Source: Psychrobacter pygoscelis (GTDB lineage: Bacteria; Pseudomonadota; Gammaproteobacteria; Pseudomonadales; Moraxellaceae). Taken from it: 64,000 bases of DNA. Of this stretch, positions 52,273-62,250 are shown one piece after another (position 1 is the first letter of the stretch; the number at the start of each line of letters is the position of its first letter). The DNA is taken from contig NZ_RQRU01000002.1 in the NCBI RefSeq assembly GCF_004335015.1, forward strand, positions 1-64,000, given 5' to 3'. The notes below the pieces were generated by a model. It was not told the origin of the DNA. It saw only the letters and a program-made list of their open reading frames with translations, and did not search any database. The position numbers and the translations under genes are program-made.

Positions 52273-52728
52273 TTACTCCTCGCCCGTTAGCTCCTCGACG
52301 CTACCACCGGCAGCTTCGATCGCTTCTTTAGCGCCTTTAGTTACTTTTACGCCTTTAAAGGTAAAAGCTTTAGTAACGTTACCAGACAAGATAATACGAG
52401 CACGCTTCATATCATTACGGATAATGTTAGCTGCTTTTAGTGTCTCAACACTGACCACGTCGCCGTCAATTTTGTTCAATTCAGACAGACGAACTTCTGC
52501 AGTAGTCATTGCCATTTGACTGGTAAAACCAAACTTAGGCACACGACGGTACAAAGGCATTTGACCACCTTCAAATCCGCTACGAATGCTAGAGCCTGAA
52601 CGCGACTTCTGACCTTTTACACCACGACCACCAGTTTTACCAAGGCCTGAACCGATACCACGTCCACGACGCTGAGCAGTTTTCTTAGAACCTGGTGCTG
52701 GTGCTAATTCGTTTAATTTAAGACCCAT
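52273..52728 (-). CDS. rplO: 50S ribosomal protein L15
   Basis: L15 of 151 residues with the glycine-arginine-rich N-terminal extension ([20 protein letters not shown]) that threads into 23S rRNA and the C-terminal globular domain ending in EELTGEE. Its ATG overlaps the rpmD stop by one base. Confidence 0.98.
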   Translation of the reverse strand: MGLKLNELAPAPGSKKTAQRRGRGIGSGLGKTGGRGVKGQKSRSGSSIRSGFEGGQMPLYRRVPKFGFTSQMAMTTAEVRLSELNKIDGDVVSVETLKAANIIRNDMKRARIILSGNVTKAFTFKGVKVTKGAKEAIEAAGGSVEELTGEE

Positions 52729-52907
52729 TACGCTTCCTCCACTTTGACCATGTAGTTGATGCGATTAACCATACCACGGGTCGAAGGGGTGTCTTCAACT
52801 TCTACAGTATGTCTGATTCGGCGTAGTCCCAGACCTTTCAAGCACGCTTTGTGGCTCTTAAGGCGATGGGCACCTGATTTAATCTGAGTAACTTTCATAG
52901 TTTTCAT
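52728..52907 (-). CDS. rpmD: 50S ribosomal protein L30
   Basis: L30 of 59 residues, beginning [15 protein letters not shown] and containing the family string [19 protein letters not shown] start at the ATG at 52907 with AGGTGA six bases upstream; a TTG codon directly before it is unlikely. Confidence 0.97.
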   Translation of the reverse strand: MKTMKVTQIKSGAHRLKSHKACLKGLGLRRIRHTVEVEDTPSTRGMVNRINYMVKVEEA

Positions 52908-52939
52908 CAATACTCACCTGCTTAACTGTTTAAAAAAGG

Positions 52940-53437
52940 CTAGCCCAAAATTTCGTCTACAGATTTACCACGTTTTGCTGCCATCTTTTCAGGAGTAGAC
53001 ATATCACGTAAACCGTTAAACGTTGCGCGAACAACGTTAGCAGTATTGGTAGAACCATAACATTTAGTCAATACGTCTTTAACGCCAGCAACTTCTAATA
53101 CAGCACGCATTGCGCCACCAGCGATAACGCCAGTACCTTCAGAAGCAGGCTGCATGTAAACTTTACTAGCGCCATGACGGGCTTTGATTGGGTGAAACAA
53201 AGTCGCATCATTAAGCTCAACCGTAATCATATTACGCTTGGCAGCTTCTAGAGCTTTTTGAATCGCCGCAGGCACTTCACGTGCTTTACCACGACCAAAA
53301 CCAACGCGACCATTACCATCACCCACGACAGTAAGTGCAGTGAAAGAGAAGATTCGACCACCTTTAACAACTTTTGCAACACGGTCAACAGAAACCAAGC
53401 GTTCTACTAAACCGTCTGATTGTTCAATTTTAGCCAT
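52940..53437 (-). CDS. rpsE: 30S ribosomal protein S5
   Basis: S5 of 165 residues, important for decoding accuracy and the helicase activity at the mRNA entry. The N-terminal double-stranded-RNA-binding-like domain has [20 protein letters not shown], and [15 protein letters not shown] follows. The site region of spectinomycin resistance in the N-terminal loop is wild-type in appearance. Confidence 0.98.
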   Translation of the reverse strand: MAKIEQSDGLVERLVSVDRVAKVVKGGRIFSFTALTVVGDGNGRVGFGRGKAREVPAAIQKALEAAKRNMITVELNDATLFHPIKARHGASKVYMQPASEGTGVIAGGAMRAVLEVAGVKDVLTKCYGSTNTANVVRATFNGLRDMSTPEKMAAKRGKSVDEILG

Positions 53438-53439
53438 GA

Positions 53440-53790
53440 TTAAAACTCCAATCCATTTTCGCGAGCAGCATCTGCTAAGGCTTTTACTCGACCATGATAT
53501 TTAAAACCGCTACGATCAAAGGCAACTTTAGTAATACCAGCTGCTTTAGCACGTTCAGCGATTAATGCACCTACTGAAGTAGCTGCTTCAATATTACCAG
53601 TGGCACCTGAGCGCAATGAGTCATCTAATGTAGATGCTTGAGCGATCACTTCACCACCTGTTGGAGAGATAATCTGAGCATACATGTGCTTAGGGGTGCG
53701 GTTAACCGTCAAGCGATGAACGCCCAAATGACGGATATGGGCACGGGTTTTCTTAGCTCGACGCAGACGAGCTGCTTTTTTATCAAACAT
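53440..53790 (-). CDS. rplR: 50S ribosomal protein L18
   Basis: L18 of 116 residues, a 5S rRNA-binding protein. [20 protein letters not shown] is the basic N terminus; [20 protein letters not shown] near the C terminus is the invariant motif. It is three bases from rpsE. Confidence 0.98.
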   Translation of the reverse strand: MFDKKAARLRRAKKTRAHIRHLGVHRLTVNRTPKHMYAQIISPTGGEVIAQASTLDDSLRSGATGNIEAATSVGALIAERAKAAGITKVAFDRSGFKYHGRVKALADAARENGLEF

Positions 53791-53801
53791 GTCATCTCAC
53801 C

Positions 53802-54335
53802 TTATTTTTTCTTAGCTTCTTTACGAACCACATGTTCGTCGCTATAGCGAATACCTTTGCCTTTATAAGGCTCTGGTGGACGGAAACTACGGATCTTAGC
53901 CGCTGCCTGGCCTAGCTTTTGCTTGTCGCTAGACTTCAAGATAATTTCAGTTTGGCTTGGCGTTTCAGCAGTCACACCTTCAGGTAGGATGTATTCAACA
54001 GGATGTGAATAACCCACATTTAAGTTCACTTTGTTACCTGCTACTTGAGCACGGTAACCGACGCCGATGAGCTGTAGACGTCTCTCGAAGCCTTCAGACA
54101 CACCGTGGACCATGTTGTTCAATAAAGAACGAACAGTACCAGTGTGCATCATAGCTTCTTTAGAATCTACGGCAGGTGAGAGAAGCAATGTATCATCTTC
54201 CTGATTCAGCTCGACCAAATCATGCAGGCGTAAAGACAAAGTACCATTCTTGCCTTTAACTTCGACCTGCCGATCGTTCAAAGTAACGCTAGTACCCTTA
54301 GGGAGCGCTACTGGGGCTTTAGCCACACGAGACAT
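53802..54335 (-). CDS. rplF: 50S ribosomal protein L6
   Basis: L6 of 177 residues, near the factor-binding centre. [19 protein letters not shown] opens two tandem L6 domains; the C-terminal signature [20 protein letters not shown] is complete. AAGGA lies six bases before the ATG. Unlike its neighbours it is separated from the upstream rpsH by 180 bases with strong secondary structure. Confidence 0.98.
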   Translation of the reverse strand: MSRVAKAPVALPKGTSVTLNDRQVEVKGKNGTLSLRLHDLVELNQEDDTLLLSPAVDSKEAMMHTGTVRSLLNNMVHGVSEGFERRLQLIGVGYRAQVAGNKVNLNVGYSHPVEYILPEGVTAETPSQTEIILKSSDKQKLGQAAAKIRSFRPPEPYKGKGIRYSDEHVVRKEAKKK

Positions 54336-54374
54336 AGGAGTATTCCTTAAAAAATTAACAACTATAAATTTGCG

Positions 54375-54405
54375 AAAAAACTAACAAGCGAAAAGCCTGC
54401 TAGTT
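54375..54405 (-). terminator. Terminator-like hairpin directly upstream of rplF
   Basis: On the minus strand AACTAGCAGGC (54395-54405) pairs with GCTTGTTAGTT (54379-54389), 11 bp with two G-U pairs and a five-base loop, and runs into TTTTTT. It sits 40 bases before the rplF start, inside the spc operon. It could act as an attenuator that sets the ratio of upstream and downstream proteins. Confidence 0.6.
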
Positions 54406-54417
54406 TAGCATAATTGA

Positions 54418-54453
54418 CCGGATTTATCAGAATTTTACTAATGGTGAATCCGG
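54418..54453. repeat. Second hairpin in the rpsH-rplF spacer
   Basis: CCGGATTTA (54418-54426) pairs with TGAATCCGG (54445-54453), nine pairs with one G-U, around an 18-base AT-rich loop. Confidence 0.6.
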
Positions 54454-54466
54454 AAAACAGACTTCT

Positions 54467-54502
54467 ATTCTAACAACATCTAATTGATGATGTTGTTAGA
54501 AT
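54467..54502. repeat. First hairpin in the rpsH-rplF spacer
   Basis: A perfect 14-bp inverted repeat ATTCTAACAACATC (54467-54480) with 54489-54502 and an eight-base loop, starting 14 bases after the rpsH stop. It has no T run and may be a stabilising or protein-binding structure, or the ends of a decayed small insertion. Confidence 0.65.
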
Positions 54503-54515
54503 TAAATTATGCAGC

Positions 54516-54914
54516 TTACGCTACAAACGCAATGATTTCGCCGCCGATGCCAGCTGCGCGTGCTGCACGATCACTCATAATACCTTGGCTGGTTGAGACA
54601 ATAGCCACACCCATACCTTGTTTTACCGTTGGGATCGCATCTTTACCGCGGTACTGACGAAGACCTGGGCGGCTATAGCGTTGAATGCTTTCAATAACCG
54701 GCTTGCCTTGATAGTACTTAAGCTCGATTGATAATGTTGCCTTGTTATTATCTTCTTCTGTTACAGAAGCAGAAGTCACAAAACCTTCGCTTACTAATAA
54801 GTCAGCGATTGACTTACGTAAGTTAGAGCTTGGCATATCAACTGAGACTTTATTTGCCATTTGGGCGTTACGGATGCGCGTTAGCATATCCGCCACTGTA
54901 TCTTGCATACTCAT
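54516..54914 (-). CDS. rpsH: 30S ribosomal protein S8
   Basis: S8 of 132 residues binds helix 21 of 16S rRNA and in E. coli represses the spc operon. [18 protein letters not shown] begins it; the RNA-binding C-terminal [20 protein letters not shown] is intact. It follows rpsN by 11 bases. Confidence 0.98.
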   Translation of the reverse strand: MSMQDTVADMLTRIRNAQMANKVSVDMPSSNLRKSIADLLVSEGFVTSASVTEEDNNKATLSIELKYYQGKPVIESIQRYSRPGLRQYRGKDAIPTVKQGMGVAIVSTSQGIMSDRAARAAGIGGEIIAFVA

Positions 54915-54925
54915 GTAGTTACTCC

Positions 54926-55231
54926 TTACCAGCTAGCTTTACGAACACCAGGCACATCGCCTTGCATGACACGTTCACGTAGCATATTACGTGATAAGCC
55001 AAACTTGCGGAAATAGCCATGAGGACGACCAGTGATTGCACAGCGATTGCGTAGACGAACTGGTGATGAGTTACGTGGTAGAGCTTGTAGCTCTAACATC
55101 GCATCCATACGCTCTTCGTCACTTGCACTCATGTCACTGATGATGCTTTTTAGCTTCGCACGCTTTTCAGCATACTTAGCAACCATTTTCTCGCGCTTTA
55201 ATTCGCGATTAATCATGCTCTTTTTTGCCAT
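54926..55231 (-). CDS. rpsN: 30S ribosomal protein S14
   Basis: S14 of 101 residues, the long zinc-free (C-minus) form: [20 protein letters not shown] at the start and [19 protein letters not shown] near the end, with a single Cys in place of the zinc pair. It follows rplE by 12 bases. Confidence 0.98.
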   Translation of the reverse strand: MAKKSMINRELKREKMVAKYAEKRAKLKSIISDMSASDEERMDAMLELQALPRNSSPVRLRNRCAITGRPHGYFRKFGLSRNMLRERVMQGDVPGVRKASW

Positions 55232-55243
55232 AACGTCTTTACC

Positions 55244-55780
55244 TTATTTAAATGGGAAGCCGAATGCTTTAAGTAACGCACGACCTTGCTCATCAGTTTT
55301 TGCTGTGGTGGTGATGGTGACATCAAGACCGCGAATACGATCAATCTTGTCAAAATCTACTTCAGGGAATACGATCTGTTCTTTGATCCCTAATGAGTAG
55401 TTACCACGGCCATCAAATGCTTTAGGTGAAAAACCACGGAAATCACGGATACGTGGAATCGCAATGGCAATGAGACGATCTAAAAATTCGTACATCTGCT
55501 CACCGCGTAGCGTTACTTTACAGCCAATTGGCCATTCTTCACGAATCTTAAATGCAGCAACAGATTTGCGAGCTTTAGTTACGACAGGCTTCTGACCGGC
55601 AATTGCAGTCATGTCAGCTACTGCGCCTTCAAGCAATTTCTTGTCTTGAGATGCGCCGCCAACGCCCATGTTTAATGTAATTTTAGTGATTTTAGGCACT
55701 TCCATTACGTTTTCTAAACCAAGCTCTTGCTGAATTTGCTGCTTAAGTTTGTCGTTGTATTGAGATTTTAATCTTGCCAT
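55244..55780 (-). CDS. rplE: 50S ribosomal protein L5
   Basis: L5 of 178 residues binds 5S rRNA and contacts the P-site t[18 protein letters not shown] opens it; [16 protein letters not shown] and [20 protein letters not shown] are the family motifs. I start at the ATG at 55780 by homology, with AAGGGTG about nine bases upstream; an ATG two codons earlier is also possible. In E. coli S8 represses the operon by binding at this gene's start; I do not see an obvious match to that hairpin. Confidence 0.97.
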   Translation of the reverse strand: MARLKSQYNDKLKQQIQQELGLENVMEVPKITKITLNMGVGGASQDKKLLEGAVADMTAIAGQKPVVTKARKSVAAFKIREEWPIGCKVTLRGEQMYEFLDRLIAIAIPRIRDFRGFSPKAFDGRGNYSLGIKEQIVFPEVDFDKIDRIRGLDVTITTTAKTDEQGRALLKAFGFPFK

Positions 55781-55801
55781 TACCATTACACCCTTAGTGT
55801 C

Positions 55802-56119
55802 TTACGCAGTCGCCACTACTTCACCATTTGAGCGGTAAACACGGTTTTTAGTGCCGTCTTCGCCGATCTGGTAAGCAATACGATCTGCTTTTTGGGTTTG
55901 CGCATTATAAATTGCGACGTTAGAAATATGCAGAAAAGCTTCTTGCTTAACGATGCCGCCTTCAGTACCAGCAGCCTGATTTGGCTTTTGGTGCTTAGTG
56001 ACAATGTTAATACCTTCAACTTTAATGCGATCACCTTTTACGGCTTGAACGGTACCTTGCTTGCCTTTGTCTTTACCAGCAATAACAATGACCGAGTCGC
56101 CTTTACGTAATTTTGCCAT
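55802..56119 (-). CDS. rplX: 50S ribosomal protein L24
   Basis: L24 of 105 residues, an assembly initiator at the exit tunnel rim. The KOW motif (KGDSVIVIAGKDKGKQGTVQ, residues 5-24) is clear. Nine bases separate it from rplN. Confidence 0.98.
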   Translation of the reverse strand: MAKLRKGDSVIVIAGKDKGKQGTVQAVKGDRIKVEGINIVTKHQKPNQAAGTEGGIVKQEAFLHISNVAIYNAQTQKADRIAYQIGEDGTKNRVYRSNGEVVATA

Positions 56120-56128
56120 GGGTTACCT

Positions 56129-56497
56129 CTACAGTACTTCTGGTGCGAGTGATACAATTTTCATAAACTGATCACCACGTAGTTCACGAGTTACCGGTCC
56201 AAAAATACGAGTTGCAATCGGCGCTTTGTTTTGGTTCAGCAAAACAGCTGCATTGTCATCAAAACGAAGAACTGAACCGTCAGGACGGCGCACGCCTTTT
56301 TTGGTACGGACGACTACTGCATTCATCACGTCGCCTTTTTTGACACGGCCGCGAGGAATGGCTTCTTTTACGGTTACTTTAATGATATCGCCAACTGATG
56401 CATAACGACGATGCGACCCGCCCAGTACTTTAATGCACTGAACACGTCTTGCACCGCTGTTGTCTGCAACTTCCAGCATACTTTCTGTCTGAATCAT
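56129..56497 (-). CDS. rplN: 50S ribosomal protein L14
   Basis: L14 of 122 residues, at the subunit interface. [20 protein letters not shown] starts it and the family motif [20 protein letters not shown] and [16 protein letters not shown] end ([13 protein letters not shown]) are present. First gene of the spc unit, behind its own promoter and a leader hairpin. Confidence 0.98.
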   Translation of the reverse strand: MIQTESMLEVADNSGARRVQCIKVLGGSHRRYASVGDIIKVTVKEAIPRGRVKKGDVMNAVVVRTKKGVRRPDGSVLRFDDNAAVLLNQNKAPIATRIFGPVTRELRGDQFMKIVSLAPEVL

Positions 56498-56549
56498 TGC
56501 GTTACTCCAAACGTGTGAGCAAAAAAGCCATCCACTGCTGCTCCATCAG

Positions 56550-56583
56550 TTCATAGTCATAAAACTACTTTTATAACTATGAA
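56550..56583. repeat. Long hairpin in the rplN leader
   Basis: A 15-bp stem (56550-56564 with 56569-56583, one G-U pair) and a four-base loop lies between the spc promoter and the rplN ribosome-binding site. It is AT-rich and has no T run. A regulatory or RNA-stabilising role is possible. Confidence 0.65.
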
Positions 56584-56626
56584 CAATCAAGTATCAGACC
56601 GGCGACCTTAGTATAAAAAGGCGGCT

Positions 56627-56655
56627 ATTCTAACAGCTTCTGACTTTTAATGCAA
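56627..56655 (-). promoter_or_regulatory. Promoter of the spc unit (rplN onwards)
   Basis: Minus strand: -35 TTGCAT (56650-56655), 17-base spacer, -10 TAGAAT (56627-56632). The -35 begins six bases after the rpsQ stop. It predicts a leader of about 120 bases before rplN. Confidence 0.7.
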
Positions 56656-56660
56656 TTTAC

Positions 56661-56936
56661 TTAAATTTTTACGGCAGTCTCTAAGACATCTACTAAAGTC
56701 CAAGCTTTAGTTTTTGAGATTGGCCGAGTTTCTTTGATTCGGACAAGATCGCCTTGCTGGCAAACGTTGTCTTCATCATGGGCTTTGATCTTAGTAGAGC
56801 GGCGCAATTGTTTGCCGTACAAAGGGTGACGAACTTTACGCTCAACCAATACGGTGATGGACTTGTCCATCTTATCGCTGACAACTCTACCTGTCACCAT
56901 GCCAACATCTTGGCTTGTTTGATTGTTTTCGCTCAT
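56661..56936 (-). CDS. rpsQ: 30S ribosomal protein S17
   Basis: S17 of 91 residues, a primary 16S rRNA-binding protein. [19 protein letters not shown] and [19 protein letters not shown] are typical. Its ATG overlaps the rpmC stop by four bases. Last gene of the S10 unit. Confidence 0.98.
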   Translation of the reverse strand: MSENNQTSQDVGMVTGRVVSDKMDKSITVLVERKVRHPLYGKQLRRSTKIKAHDEDNVCQQGDLVRIKETRPISKTKAWTLVDVLETAVKI

Positions 56937-57130
56937 GCGTCGCCTCGTTGTTTCTCGTTAATCAAAGTCTTGATCTGAGCAATCGTACGACGATTGCTTT
57001 TGACTTCATGGGTGCCACCCAACTGACCAGTTGCTTTCGCCATACGAATGCGAAAAGCGTCTAGCTGCTTCTCGTCTAGTAAGCCGGTCAGTTCTTCGAC
57101 TGATTTGTCTCGTAATTCACTGATCTTCAT
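56933..57130 (-). CDS. rpmC: 50S ribosomal protein L29
   Basis: L29 of 65 residues, [20 protein letters not shown] with the helical-hairpin pattern and [12 protein letters not shown]. It overlaps rplP by one base (TAATG) and rpsQ by four. Confidence 0.97.
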   Translation of the reverse strand: MKISELRDKSVEELTGLLDEKQLDAFRIRMAKATGQLGGTHEVKSNRRTIAQIKTLINEKQRGDA

Positions 57131-57543
57131 TACATTATCGTCCGCTTAACAATGGTAGTTTTGAAGGGTAGCTTGGCTGACGCTAGCGTTAGTGCTTCAC
57201 GAGCAAGCTCTTCTGAAACCCCTTCGATTTCGTATAGCATTTTACCTGGCTTGATTTCACAAACCCAGTATTCAACAGGACCTTTACCTTTACCCATACG
57301 TACTTCAAGAGGTTTTTCGGTAATAGGCTTGTCTGGGAACACACGAATCCAGATTTTACCACCACGCTTAATGCGGCGAGTAATGGTTCGACGTGCAGCT
57401 TCGATTTGACGAGCAGTCATACGACCACGGCCAAGAGATTTTAGACCAATTTGGCCAAACGCAACGGTGCTACCACGATGTGCTAAACCCGTGTTACGCC
57501 CCTTATGCATTTTGCGAAACTTGGTACGTTTTGGTTGTAACAT
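57130..57543 (-). CDS. rplP: 50S ribosomal protein L16
   Basis: L16 of 137 residues at the A-site region of the 50S subunit. [20 protein letters not shown] and [18 protein letters not shown] are hallmarks, and Arg in the [11 protein letters not shown] segment is the usual hydroxylation-region context. It is three bases after rpsC. Confidence 0.98.
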   Translation of the reverse strand: MLQPKRTKFRKMHKGRNTGLAHRGSTVAFGQIGLKSLGRGRMTARQIEAARRTITRRIKRGGKIWIRVFPDKPITEKPLEVRMGKGKGPVEYWVCEIKPGKMLYEIEGVSEELAREALTLASAKLPFKTTIVKRTIM

Positions 57544-57546
57544 AGT

Positions 57547-58269
57547 TTAACCTCTGTCTGAGTTTCGACGGTTTCCACGACCACGGCGTTTTGGCGCACG
57601 AGGCTTCTCTTCGTTGACGGGGTTATAAACACTGTTCATACCGTCAAGGACTTCCCCACGGAAGATCCAAACTTTTACACCGATTGTACCGTAAGTAGTC
57701 TCGGCACGGACTGACGCATAATCAATATCAGCACGTAGCGTATGTAAAGGTACACGGCCTTCACGATACCATTCAGTTCGAGCAATCTCAGCACCGCCAA
57801 GACGGCCAGAAAGCTCAACTTTGATACCTTGAGCACCAGAACGCATGCTGTTCTGAACCGCGCGCTTCATAGCACGGCGGAACATTACACGGCGCTCTAA
57901 CTGGCTGGCGATACCATCAGCGACCAGACGTGCATCAAGGTCAGGAGAAGTAATCTCTTCGATATTGACCTGAGCAGGAACGCCCATCATTTTGGTCAGC
58001 TCTTTTTGAAGCTTCTCAATGTCTTCGCCTTTTTTACCGATAACGATACCTGGACGGGCAGTCGCAATAGTAATTTTGGCAGCGCCAGTAGGACGTTCAA
58101 TGGTAATACCACTGACCATCGCATTATCTAAACGCTTACGTAAGTATTCACGAACCTGAATATCATTGATTAGGTATTGAGAATACTGTTTTGGATCGGC
58201 ATACCAGTTGGCATTATGCTTTTTGATAACGCCTAAACGAATTCCGATTGGATGTACTTTTTGACCCAT
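57547..58269 (-). CDS. rpsC: 30S ribosomal protein S3
   Basis: S3 of 240 residues lines the mRNA entry channel. [20 protein letters not shown] opens it; the KH domain ([19 protein letters not shown], about 76-94) and the C-terminal domain ([18 protein letters not shown]) follow, with an Arg-rich tail. Length is near the E. coli protein (233). Confidence 0.98.
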   Translation of the reverse strand: MGQKVHPIGIRLGVIKKHNANWYADPKQYSQYLINDIQVREYLRKRLDNAMVSGITIERPTGAAKITIATARPGIVIGKKGEDIEKLQKELTKMMGVPAQVNIEEITSPDLDARLVADGIASQLERRVMFRRAMKRAVQNSMRSGAQGIKVELSGRLGGAEIARTEWYREGRVPLHTLRADIDYASVRAETTYGTIGVKVWIFRGEVLDGMNSVYNPVNEEKPRAPKRRGRGNRRNSDRG

Positions 58270-58272
58270 GAC

Positions 58273-58602
58273 TTATTCTCCTACCTTGATAGTGATGTGA
58301 CAGGTACGCTTGCTGATGCGATCAGCACGACCTTTTGCACGTGGTAGGATACGCTTTAGCGTAATGCCTTCATCGACATAGATAGTAGATACTTTAAGAG
58401 CATCAATATCTAGACCATGATTGTTTTCGGCATTGGCGATAGCAGAGTTAAGGCATTTCTTAACAAACACTGCGCCTTTTTTATTGCTAAACGTCAAGAT
58501 ATCCAAAGCACGCTCGATTGATTTGCCACGAACTTCATCGGCAACAAGTCTAACTTTTTGTGCCGAAATGGCGGCACCGCGTAGTTTTGCAGTTACTTCC
58601 AT
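58273..58602 (-). CDS. rplV: 50S ribosomal protein L22
   Basis: L22 of 109 residues whose long beta hairpin lines the exit tunnel. [20 protein letters not shown] starts it; [20 protein letters not shown] is the hairpin region, without the macrolide-resistance deletions. The ATG at 58602 has AGGTG six bases upstream and is preferred over a GTG at 58611. Confidence 0.97.
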   Translation of the reverse strand: MEVTAKLRGAAISAQKVRLVADEVRGKSIERALDILTFSNKKGAVFVKKCLNSAIANAENNHGLDIDALKVSTIYVDEGITLKRILPRAKGRADRISKRTCHITIKVGE

Positions 58603-58611
58603 AATGAGCAC

Positions 58612-58887
58612 CTATTTCTTAGCTTTTTTGTCAATGCCGTGACCGCGATAAGTACGAGTCGGGGCAAATTCACCTAGTTTGTGACCAACCATTTGTTCAT
58701 TAACAATGACTGGTACGTGAGTACGGCCATTATGAACTGAGATAGTTAGGCCAACCATTTGTGGCAAAATCATCGAACGACGCGACCACGTTTTGATCGG
58801 TTTGCGTGAGTTGGACTCTAAAGCTTTTTCAACTTTGGCAAACAAATGCGCATCGATGAATGGACCTTTTTTCAATGAACGAGGCAT
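58612..58887 (-). CDS. rpsS: 30S ribosomal protein S19
   Basis: S19 of 91 residues in the 30S head. [20 protein letters not shown] and [19 protein letters not shown] are invariant. Eleven bases from rplB. Confidence 0.98.
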   Translation of the reverse strand: MPRSLKKGPFIDAHLFAKVEKALESNSRKPIKTWSRRSMILPQMVGLTISVHNGRTHVPVIVNEQMVGHKLGEFAPTRTYRGHGIDKKAKK

Positions 58888-58898
58888 GAAATTTTCCT

Positions 58899-59729
58899 TT
58901 ATTTCTTCTTGGCGCGACGGCGACGGATGATCATATTGTCAGTACGCTTATTATGACGCGTTTTAAGTCCTTTAGACTTCTGACCCCACGGGCTAGTTGG
59001 ATGTTTACCCATATTACGACCTTCACCACCACCATGCGGGTGATCGATTGGGTTCATCGCTGTACCACGGACCGTAGGACGGATACCGCGCCAGCGTGAA
59101 GCGCCCGCTTTACCAAGTGATTTTAGGTTGTTTTCAGTATTCGATACTTCACCGATAACAGCACGGCAGCCTACATGAACGCGGCGAGTCTCGCCAGAAC
59201 GCAAACGTAGAATAGCGTAAGTACCATCACGACCAAGTAACTGAACAGCAGCACCTGCTGATCGAGCCATCTGAGCGCCTTTACCAATCTTAAGCTCGAT
59301 GTTATGAACCACAGTACCCACTGGGATGTTCTTAAGGGGTAAGCAGTTGCCTGGACGAATTGGTGAAGTCTCACCAGACATAACCGTGTCACCAACGCTT
59401 AATTTCTTAGGTGCGATGATATAACGACGCTCACCGTCAGAGTACTTAAGTAGAGCAATGTGTGCAGTACGGTTAGGATCGTATTCGATACGTTCAACAG
59501 TCGCAGGAATACCATCTTTAGTACGCTTAAAATCGATGATACGATAATGCTGCTTATGACCACCGCCGATGTGGCGAGTAGTGATACGACCATTATTATT
59601 ACGACCACCTGACTTGCTTCTTGATTCTACAAGCGGCGCATAAGGACGACCTTTATAAAGGTGTGGGTGCACCACTTTTTCAACAAAACGGCGGCCAGGG
59701 GATGTTGGCTTTGCTTTTACGATAGGCAT
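58899..59729 (-). CDS. rplB: 50S ribosomal protein L2
   Basis: L2 of 276 residues, required for subunit joining and peptidyl transfer. [20 protein letters not shown] at the start and the C-terminal [20 protein letters not shown] with the essential His are present. Confidence 0.99.
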   Translation of the reverse strand: MPIVKAKPTSPGRRFVEKVVHPHLYKGRPYAPLVESRSKSGGRNNNGRITTRHIGGGHKQHYRIIDFKRTKDGIPATVERIEYDPNRTAHIALLKYSDGERRYIIAPKKLSVGDTVMSGETSPIRPGNCLPLKNIPVGTVVHNIELKIGKGAQMARSAGAAVQLLGRDGTYAILRLRSGETRRVHVGCRAVIGEVSNTENNLKSLGKAGASRWRGIRPTVRGTAMNPIDHPHGGGEGRNMGKHPTSPWGQKSKGLKTRHNKRTDNMIIRRRRAKKK

Positions 59730-59740
59730 GAGTGTTATCC

Positions 59741-60091
59741 TTATTCGTTGTTCGCTGTTTCACTAGCAGGAGCAGTAGTATCAGCTACTTCCTCACCAGC
59801 ATCAGCCATTTGTACATCTTGACCAGCTTTTAAGGTAACGTAGGCTTTTTTGTAGTCATTACGACGGCCTATGCTCTTACCAAAACGCTTTGTCTTACCT
59901 TTAACATTCAATGTGTTTACGCGAGTAACTTCAACACCTTCGAACATCAACTCAACTGCTTTTTTGATTTCACGCTTAGTTGCATTGGTATCAACTTTAA
60001 ATACTTGCACACCAAGTGAGTCGCCGAGCATTTGAGATTTTTCTGAGAAGACAGGCCCTTTTAAGACCTGATATAGTCTTGCGTTATTCAT
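59741..60091 (-). CDS. rplW: 50S ribosomal protein L23 with acidic C-terminal tail
   Basis: L23, the docking site of trigger factor and SRP at the exit tunnel. The core (about 1-95) has [36 protein letters not shown] and [18 protein letters not shown]. An extra tail of about 20 residues rich in Asp, Glu, Ala and Thr ([20 protein letters not shown]) extends it to 116 residues, versus 100 in E. coli. Its ATG overlaps the rplD stop by four bases. Confidence 0.97.
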   Translation of the reverse strand: MNNARLYQVLKGPVFSEKSQMLGDSLGVQVFKVDTNATKREIKKAVELMFEGVEVTRVNTLNVKGKTKRFGKSIGRRNDYKKAYVTLKAGQDVQMADAGEEVADTTAPASETANNE

Positions 60092-60690
60092 GCTAGTGCT
60101 TCCTCAAATTGTTTCGCAGCTTCGACAGACATGATCACTTTATCATAAGCAATCAAGCTCACTGGATCCACTTCGTCAGTGCCAAGAACATTAACATGTG
60201 GAATATTGCGAGCAGCTAAGTACAAGTTCTCGTCAACACTGTTAGTGATGATAAGTGCTTTAGGCGCATCTAGCTCTTTAAGCTTAGCGATAAGCTCTTT
60301 GGTCTTTGGTGCAGAAACAACCATTTCTTCAACCAATACCAAACGCTCTTGACGAACAAGCTCAGCCAAAATGCACTGCATAGCACCGCGATACATCTTA
60401 CGGTTAACTTTTTGTGACCAATCTTGTGGTTTAGCAGCGAATGCACGACCACCACCACGCCAGATTGGGCCACGGATAGAACCAGCACGAGCTCGGCCTG
60501 TCCCTTTTTGGCGCCATGGCTTCTTACCACCGCCCGACACTTCTGCACGGGTCTTTTGCGCACGGGTACCTTGGCGAGCGCCGGCCAAATAAGCCGTAAC
60601 TACCTGGTGCACTAGTGCTTCGTTGAATTCACGACCAAAGGCCGTGTCAGAAAGCTCAACCGCCGCACCTGTAACTGTTTTTAAATTCAC
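60088..60690 (-). CDS. rplD: 50S ribosomal protein L4
   Basis: L4 of 200 residues. In E. coli L4 also represses its own S10 operon at transcription and translation. The tunnel-lining loop [20 protein letters not shown] (about 52-71) and the C-terminal Rossmann-like half ([20 protein letters not shown]) are intact. Confidence 0.98.
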   Translation of the reverse strand: MNLKTVTGAAVELSDTAFGREFNEALVHQVVTAYLAGARQGTRAQKTRAEVSGGGKKPWRQKGTGRARAGSIRGPIWRGGGRAFAAKPQDWSQKVNRKMYRGAMQCILAELVRQERLVLVEEMVVSAPKTKELIAKLKELDAPKALIITNSVDENLYLAARNIPHVNVLGTDEVDPVSLIAYDKVIMSVEAAKQFEEALA

Positions 60691-60704
60691 GTTAATCCCC
60701 TTGC

Positions 60705-61343
60705 TTAGGCTTTGATTGACGGACGTACGATGACATCACCACCAGTAGCGCCTGGGACAGCACCTTTGATGACGAGCAGACCCTTTTCAGCGTCTACAGA
60801 AACCACTTCTAAACCTTGGACAGTAACCTGTTTGTTACCCATTTGACCTGGCATTTTTTTGCCTTTGAAAACACGGCCTGGGGTTTGGTTCTGACCGGTA
60901 GAACCCAGCGCACGATGCGATACTGAGTTACCATGAGTGGCGTCTTGCATACTAAAATTATGACGCTTTACACCGCCTTGAAAACCTTTACCTTTACTCT
61001 GTCCAGTGACATCTACTAGCTGACCTTCTTCAAATAAATCAGCCTTGATCTCACCGCCAATCTCACGACCTTCAAGATCGCTTGATTCGGCACGAAACTC
61101 CCAAACACCACGACCAGCTTTTACGCCAGCTTTAGCGAAGTGACCCTTTTGGGCAGCCGTAACACGGCTATCACGACGCTCACCTGTGGTGATTTGAATG
61201 GCTTCATAGCCATCTGTATCAGTAGTTTTTACTTGAGTAATGCGGTTTGCATCGACCTCAACTACTGTGACAGGGATTGAGACACCTGCCTCAGTGAAGA
61301 CACGGGTCATGCCGCATTTTTTACCGACTAAACCGATCGCCAT
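60705..61343 (-). CDS. rplC: 50S ribosomal protein L3
   Basis: L3 of 212 residues. [20 protein letters not shown] starts it; the peptidyl-transferase loop [20 protein letters not shown] carries the Gln that PrmB methylates in other gammaproteobacteria. It is 59 bases from rpsJ. Confidence 0.98.
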   Translation of the reverse strand: MAIGLVGKKCGMTRVFTEAGVSIPVTVVEVDANRITQVKTTDTDGYEAIQITTGERRDSRVTAAQKGHFAKAGVKAGRGVWEFRAESSDLEGREIGGEIKADLFEEGQLVDVTGQSKGKGFQGGVKRHNFSMQDATHGNSVSHRALGSTGQNQTPGRVFKGKKMPGQMGNKQVTVQGLEVVSVDAEKGLLVIKGAVPGATGGDVIVRPSIKA

Positions 61344-61402
61344 TTTTAACCTCTTCTATATTCAATTAATGGGTTGGGTTACTACTATCAATTAGTAGTG
61401 CA

Positions 61403-61714
61403 TTAACCCAAAGCAATTTGAACGTCAACACCCGCTGCCAAATCTAACTTCATCAGCGCGTCCACAGTTTTATCGGTAGGCTGAACAATATCAACCATAC
61501 GCTTGTGGGTACGGATTTCGTATTGGTCACGAGCATCTTTATTGACGTGTGGCGAGGTTAGAACGTTGAATCGCTCAATGCGAGTCGGCAACGGTACAGG
61601 ACCACAAACTTGCGCACCAGTGCGCTTTGCGGTATCGACAATCTCTTGTGCCGACTGATCAATTAATCGATGATCAAATGATTTTAGTCGGATACGGATT
61701 CTCTGGTTAGCCAT
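61403..61714 (-). CDS. rpsJ: 30S ribosomal protein S10
   Basis: S10 (NusE) of 103 residues, also a subunit of the antitermination complex. [20 protein letters not shown] and [20 protein letters not shown] are invariant. First gene of the S10 operon, preceded by a leader of about 260 bases. Confidence 0.99.
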   Translation of the reverse strand: MANQRIRIRLKSFDHRLIDQSAQEIVDTAKRTGAQVCGPVPLPTRIERFNVLTSPHVNKDARDQYEIRTHKRMVDIVQPTDKTVDALMKLDLAAGVDVQIALG

Positions 61715-62250
61715 GCCAGCAAGCTCCTAATATGTGCCTTTGTCATCCCTGTCATTCAGAGAGTAATCAAAAGCCGTTTGGTTAAAGATTTACTTCAAGC
61801 GGCCCATATTCTTCATCAGAAGTAGCAGCGTGCTAAAAGCAAAATAATTTTAAGCCCAGCCGACCATTTCCTTTTGTTTAGGAAGGCAGCTAAGGCATAT
61901 GTTGTTCAGTGCTAGAATCGATGCTCTAGCTGTCATGGCGCACAGCCGTTATGGGGTGGCGCTCATACAATTTAGTGGTATGTATTATACATAGATTTGA
62001 GAAGATTGCAAGGATGCATTCAGGAGAAAGTCTAGTCACTCTTACCTGTCCTAAAGTCATAGGCAGGTTGATGCAAGCCTGCTCTGCTATCTAATTATGA
62101 CTCATGTTATTGCGAAATAACTAATCGGGATGCCTGTCTCAAAGCCTTCCTGATTAGTAAGCAGATATTAACAAGCAATCTAATGGATCTTAATATGATT
62201 TACAGAGTGCCTTGTTTAGAGGCTAATCTTATATATAAGAAAAATGATAA
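61715..62250. other. S10 operon leader and promoter region
   Basis: The RNA from the S10 promoter to rpsJ is about 260 bases and contains several possible hairpins. One is CTAGA/TCTAG at about 61914-61931, and another pairs GCGCCA-type arms near 61935-61962. In E. coli the corresponding leader binds L4; I cannot map that structure here. The rest (62012-62250) is AT-rich DNA between the promoter and the downstream end of the lipoprotein gene. Confidence 0.45.
61984..62011 (-). promoter_or_regulatory. Promoter of the S10 operon
   Basis: Minus strand: -35 TTGCAA (62006-62011), 16-base spacer, -10 TATAAT (61984-61989, exact consensus). It predicts a start near 61977. Confidence 0.8.
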
